DNA from: Alistipes_A hominis
GTDB taxonomy: Bacteria > Bacteroidota > Bacteroidia > Bacteroidales > Rikenellaceae
Length of the DNA stretch: 64,000 nucleotides
Assembly (NCBI RefSeq): GCF_014288115.1
Contig: NZ_JACOOK010000005.1
Location: 169,319 to 233,318, forward strand
Direction: 5' to 3'
In this document: in pieces, positions 61,258 through 64,000 of the stretch
How positions within the stretch are numbered: position 1 is the first letter of the stretch
How the letters are laid out: each line of letters opens with the position of its first letter
Translations under genes and position numbers: made by a program
Notes under the pieces: generated by a model
Database searches by the model: none
Told to the model about the DNA's origin: nothing
What the model saw: only the letters and a program-made list of their open reading frames with translations

Positions 61258-61869
61258 ATGCAGGCGGAAACGATACTCTATTTCGGGTCGTTCAACCCGG
61301 TGCACCGGGGGCACGTGGCCGTGGCCGATGCCGTATTGGAATCGACGGGAGCCGAAGCGCTTTGGTTCGTCGTATCGCCGCAAAACCCGTTTAAAGCGGG
61401 CAAAGAACTCGCCCCCGAAACCGACCGGATCGAAATGGCGCGCATCGCGCTGCAAAGCGCCGTTCATAGCGACCGCATGGCCGTCTCGGACATCGAATTC
61501 CGGCTGCCGAAGCCGAACCGCACGATCCGCACGCTCGAAAAGCTACGCACGGAATATCCCGGCCGGAAATTCAGCCTGCTGATCGGCAGCGACAACATGG
61601 CCGGTTTCCCGAAATGGATGCATTCCCAAGAGATTCTCGACAGATACCGGGTGCTGGTCTATCCGCGTCCGGGTTATCCGACACCGGAATCCGCCCGGTC
61701 GGACGGCTTTACGATCTTAACGAATCTCAAAGAACTGCCGCAGGCGGCGACCGACGTCCGGACACGGATCGCGCAGGGAGAAAATCCCGCAACGGAGCTG
61801 CCCGGCGGCGTGTGGGAATATATCAAAAAACACCGGCTTTATGGATATTCCGCAGGAACTGACCGATGA
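61258..61869 (+). CDS. nadD: Nicotinate-nucleotide adenylyltransferase NadD
   Basis: A 203-residue nucleotidyltransferase of NAD synthesis. YFGSFNPVHRGHV (HxGH), SPQNPFK, LLIGSDNMAGFPKWM and the terminal ATDVRTRIAQG (variant of the SSTxxR motif) are present. The ATG at 61258 is 11 bp after the gmk stop. The frame is open further upstream, but that overlaps gmk and reads as an arginine-rich shadow. Confidence 0.96.
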   Translation: MQAETILYFGSFNPVHRGHVAVADAVLESTGAEALWFVVSPQNPFKAGKELAPETDRIEMARIALQSAVHSDRMAVSDIEFRLPKPNRTIRTLEKLRTEYPGRKFSLLIGSDNMAGFPKWMHSQEILDRYRVLVYPRPGYPTPESARSDGFTILTNLKELPQAATDVRTRIAQGENPATELPGGVWEYIKKHRLYGYSAGTDR

Positions 61870-62089
61870 AATAACAGCGCTGAACAGCGCCATCGAGCAG
61901 CGGCCCGACGACGCGAGGCTGTTGATCCGACGCGGCAAATTGCTACACCGAACCGGACGATTCGACTGCGCGTTGAACGATTTCCTACGCGCGAAGCGAC
62001 TCTGTCCGGACAACCCCGAAGCGGACGCCTACATTGCGCTGTTGCGCGAAATTTTCGCGTTCCGCCACTTCGATTTGTACAATCCGTAA
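61841..62089 (+). CDS. Small tetratricopeptide-repeat protein
   Basis: An 82-residue protein with one or two TPR-like helical hairpins (NSAIEQRPDDARLLIRRGKL and CALNDFLRAKRLCPDNPEADAY). No signal peptide. Its start overlaps the nadD 3' end by 29 bp in another frame. The TPR pattern supports a real, translationally coupled gene rather than a shadow. A scaffold or interaction role is all that can be said. Confidence 0.75.
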   Translation: MDIPQELTDEITALNSAIEQRPDDARLLIRRGKLLHRTGRFDCALNDFLRAKRLCPDNPEADAYIALLREIFAFRHFDLYNP

Positions 62090-62111
62090 CCGGAGTTCCG
62101 GGCGAAAACAT

Positions 62112-62119
62112 TATCTTTG
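62112..62119 (+). promoter_or_regulatory. -7 promoter box for ddl
   Basis: TATCTTTG matches TAnnTTTG, 27 bp before the ddl ATG. No -33 box at the expected spacing. Confidence 0.55.
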
Positions 62120-62146
62120 CGTCGTTTCAACTCAAACCCGGATTTT

Positions 62147-63127
62147 ATGAAAAACATCGCACTGATCGCCGGAGGAGAATCGTCCGAATGGCAGATCGCA
62201 CTCGAAGGAGCCTCGCTGGTCGAACAAAATCTCGACCGCACCAAATACAACGTCTACAAAATCATCCTGCACGACGGCCGCTGGAACTACATGGACGAGG
62301 ACGGCGTCGTCTCGGAACTGGATCGCAACGATTTCACGATCGAAATAAAAGGCGAAAAGATCAGACCGGACTATGCGCTGATCCTGATTCACGGCACCCC
62401 CGGCGAGGACGGACGCCTGCAGGGATACCTCGACATGATGAAAATCCCCTACTCTTCGTGCGGATTCGTCACATCGGTCATCACATTCGACAAATCGGCC
62501 TGCAAACGGGCTCTCGCCGGAACAGGCATCGACCTGGCGCGGGAAATTTTGGTCGGCAGGAATACGAAAATCGACCCGGCTGCCGTTGCCGGCGAACTGG
62601 GCCTGCCGCTGTTCGTCAAACCGAACGCCAGCGGCAGCAGTTTCGGCGTAACGAAAGTCAAAAGCGCGGATCAAATCCTGCCGGCGGTCGAGAAGGCATT
62701 CGCCGAGAGCGATCACGTGCTGATCGAAGAGTATATCCAAGGACGCGAAATCAGTTGCGGCGTATTGATCGCCGGCGGCCGAGAATACCTGTTCCCGATC
62801 ACCGAACTGGTATGCGAAACCGAATTTTTCGATTACGACGCCAAATACAAGGGCCTTTCGAAAGAGATCACCCCGGCCCCGCTCGACGCGGAGATCGTCC
62901 GCAAAGTGAACGCGATGACCCTGTCGGCCTATAAAACGCTCAACTGCCGCGGCGTGGTGCGGATCGATTTCATCGTCAAGGGAGACCGCCCCTACCTGAT
63001 CGAAGTCAACACGATTCCGGGCATGAGCGCGCACAGCATCATTCCCCAGCAAGCGCAGGCGATGGGCATGACCGTCGGGCAACTGTACGACCTAATTATC
63101 GAAGACACTTCAAAACAGGCAGAATGA
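62147..63127 (+). CDS. ddl: D-alanine--D-alanine ligase Ddl
   Basis: A 326-residue ATP-grasp enzyme making the D-Ala-D-Ala dipeptide of peptidoglycan. IALIAGGESSEWQIA is an N-terminal GGxSxE-like motif; PLFVKPNASGSSFGV, the EEYIQGREISCGV region and the terminal VRIDFIVKGDRPYLIEVNT and GMSAHSIIPQQ are family hallmarks. The start MKNIALIA at 62147 follows the promoter box; an upstream in-frame start would lie inside the box. Confidence 0.96.
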   Translation: MKNIALIAGGESSEWQIALEGASLVEQNLDRTKYNVYKIILHDGRWNYMDEDGVVSELDRNDFTIEIKGEKIRPDYALILIHGTPGEDGRLQGYLDMMKIPYSSCGFVTSVITFDKSACKRALAGTGIDLAREILVGRNTKIDPAAVAGELGLPLFVKPNASGSSFGVTKVKSADQILPAVEKAFAESDHVLIEEYIQGREISCGVLIAGGREYLFPITELVCETEFFDYDAKYKGLSKEITPAPLDAEIVRKVNAMTLSAYKTLNCRGVVRIDFIVKGDRPYLIEVNTIPGMSAHSIIPQQAQAMGMTVGQLYDLIIEDTSKQAE

Positions 63128-63708
63128 TCCAGATCGACGACAAAATCGTCAGCACCGACCTGCTGACCGAAAAATTTTGCTGCGATCCGTCCCGCTGCAA
63201 AGGCGCCTGCTGCGTGGAAGGCAACGCCGGGGCTCCGCTCGAAGCCGAAGAGATCGAAATCCTCGAACGCGAATACGAAACCTACAAACCCTACCTGAAA
63301 CCGGAAGGGATCGCCGCCATCGAACGACAGGGATTCATGGTCGTCGACCGCGACGGCGACTACACCACCCCGCTGATCGGCGACGCCGAATGCGCCTTCT
63401 CGTTCGAGGAGAACGGGATCACGCTGTGCGCCATCGAGCGGGCGTACAACGAAGGTCGCACCGGATTCGTCAAACCGATCTCGTGCCACCTCTACCCGAT
63501 CCGGGTCGCCGTATTCGGCAACGGATCGGTCGGCCTGAATTACCACCGCTGGAACATCTGCAAAAGCGCCTGCCTGCAAGGCCGCCAATACGGCGTTCCG
63601 GTTTATCGCGCGTTGCGCACGGCGATCGTGCGCCGTTTCGGAGAACCGTTTTTCCAGGCGCTCGAAGAAGCGGAATCCCTGCTGAACCGACAGAACGATA
63701 AAAAATAA
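63124..63708 (+). CDS. DUF3109 family cysteine-rich protein
   Basis: A 194-residue cytoplasmic protein with a conserved cysteine cluster (FCCDPSRCKGACC) and later single cysteines (GDAECAF, ITLCAIER, ISCHLYPI, WNICKSACLQ), which suggests a metal- or FeS-binding site like that of the YkgJ family. The function is unknown. The start overlaps the ddl stop by 4 bp (ATGA), so the two genes are coupled. Confidence 0.88.
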   Translation: MIQIDDKIVSTDLLTEKFCCDPSRCKGACCVEGNAGAPLEAEEIEILEREYETYKPYLKPEGIAAIERQGFMVVDRDGDYTTPLIGDAECAFSFEENGITLCAIERAYNEGRTGFVKPISCHLYPIRVAVFGNGSVGLNYHRWNICKSACLQGRQYGVPVYRALRTAIVRRFGEPFFQALEEAESLLNRQNDKK

Positions 63709-63751
63709 CCGCCCAACGACCATATAAATATAAATAAAAAGCGTATAAATA

Positions 63752-63782
63752 TTTGAATTAGTTTTTTTATTGTTTAATTTTA
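63752..63782 (+). promoter_or_regulatory. Probable promoter for the right-edge gene (-33 TTTG, 19 bp, -7 TAATTTTA)
   Basis: TTTG at 63752-63755 and TAATTTTA at 63775-63782 are 19 bp apart; the -7 box has one mismatch (final A for G). It places transcription start after the ATG at 63782 and so favours the ATG at 63809. Confidence 0.5.
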
Positions 63783-63808
63783 TGAACGGGTTTCTAAATT
63801 CGTTCATT

Positions 63809-64000
63809 ATGAAAAGTCTCTCCCGGCTGTTCGTGTCGGTCTGCCTGATGCTGGCGACTGATCTTTTCGCACAGATATCGGATTCGTCCAATCCTACCGA
63901 CGATCTTTTACCGTCCATCGAGTCGTTTTTCCAGCGCACGGCACGCCAGCATCAGGAGAAGTTGTGGCTTCATCTGGACAAACCCTACTACGGGGCCGGA
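63809..64000 (+). CDS. Secreted protein, N-terminal fragment (macroglobulin-like 'HLDKPYY' family), cut by window edge
   Basis: The 64 codons to the edge give a signal peptide (MKSLSRLFVSVCLMLATDLFAQ), a short acidic linker, and the segment EKLWLHLDKPYYGAG. This last segment matches the N-terminal first-domain motif of large Bacteroidetes surface proteins with macroglobulin-like or TonB-plug-like domains. The rest is outside the window, so the type is tentative. ATG 63782 is in frame but lies in the promoter box. Confidence 0.6.
   Translation, partial: MKSLSRLFVSVCLMLATDLFAQISDSSNPTDDLLPSIESFFQRTARQHQEKLWLHLDKPYYGAG

Noticed and set aside
1..64000. tRNA, rRNA, CRISPR, insertion sequences and phage genes
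   Set aside because: Reading the gaps between genes showed no cloverleaf candidate, no repeat-spacer array, no transposase motif and no flanking direct repeats.

Overview
The window looks like a chromosomal segment of a moderately GC-rich Bacteroidales bacterium, most likely Rikenellaceae/Alistipes-like (family-level guess only). Support: many intergenic regions carry the Bacteroidetes -7 box TAnnTTTG, in the clearest cases with a TTG/TTTG -33 box 19-20 bp upstream. The gene content fits too: UDP-xylose-synthase-type epimerase, M49 and M16 lipoproteins, DUF1015 next to serC/serA, GH78 and GH127 enzymes, and a KOR operon ordered ferredoxin-alpha-beta-gamma. I see no rRNA, tRNA, CRISPR array, insertion sequence or phage gene.

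Region 1 (1-22.8 kb, almost all minus strand) is an exopolysaccharide or capsule locus. Two PAS sensor histidine kinases (22762 and 20126) are followed by a single-domain response regulator, a membrane sugar transferase with a receiver-like N-terminus, a short TolC-like outer-membrane protein, a Wzz/BY-kinase-like co-polymerase, a Wzy-like polymerase/ligase, five or six glycosyltransferases, a hexapeptide acetyltransferase and a Wzx flippase, all tightly packed down to 2959. A plus-strand endonuclease/exonuclease/phosphatase membrane protein (1743-2783) interrupts it. An acyltransferase-3 gene and a truncated glycosyltransferase continue to the left edge. Divergent to the kinases is a small operon of a UDP-glucuronate decarboxylase-like enzyme and a receiver-histidine-kinase fusion (23119-25239).

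Region 2 (25.4-34.8 kb) has a minus-strand pair (NYN/cold-shock protein, then GH78 alpha-L-rhamnosidase). A plus-strand operon follows: a conserved hypothetical, rsmI, a DUF389 membrane protein, an inositol-monophosphatase-like enzyme, a LpxL-like acyltransferase and a GT2. It starts from a textbook promoter at 28916-28946.

Region 3 (34.8-47.6 kb) contains prmC, recX, a twin-DTG aspartic protease with PDZ, an M23 peptidase and a frameshifted HAD hydrolase on the minus strand. It continues with an M16 lipoprotein peptidase (plus), an NAD(P)-binding protein, an asparagine-synthase-like protein without the glutaminase cysteine, and a dipeptidyl-peptidase-III lipoprotein.

Region 4 (47.7-64 kb) is mostly housekeeping: panC and panD, a YggS-type PLP protein, an M23/LysM peptidase, a 2-oxoacid:ferredoxin oxidoreductase operon, serC-serA-DUF1015, a YicC RNase, a GH127 glycosidase, gmk-nadD-TPR, ddl-DUF3109, and the start of a large secreted protein cut by the right edge.

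The points most worth following up are the signalling/polysaccharide operon with several degenerate signalling domains, the DUF1015 protein in the serine operon with no phosphoserine phosphatase in the window, and the frameshifted HAD gene.
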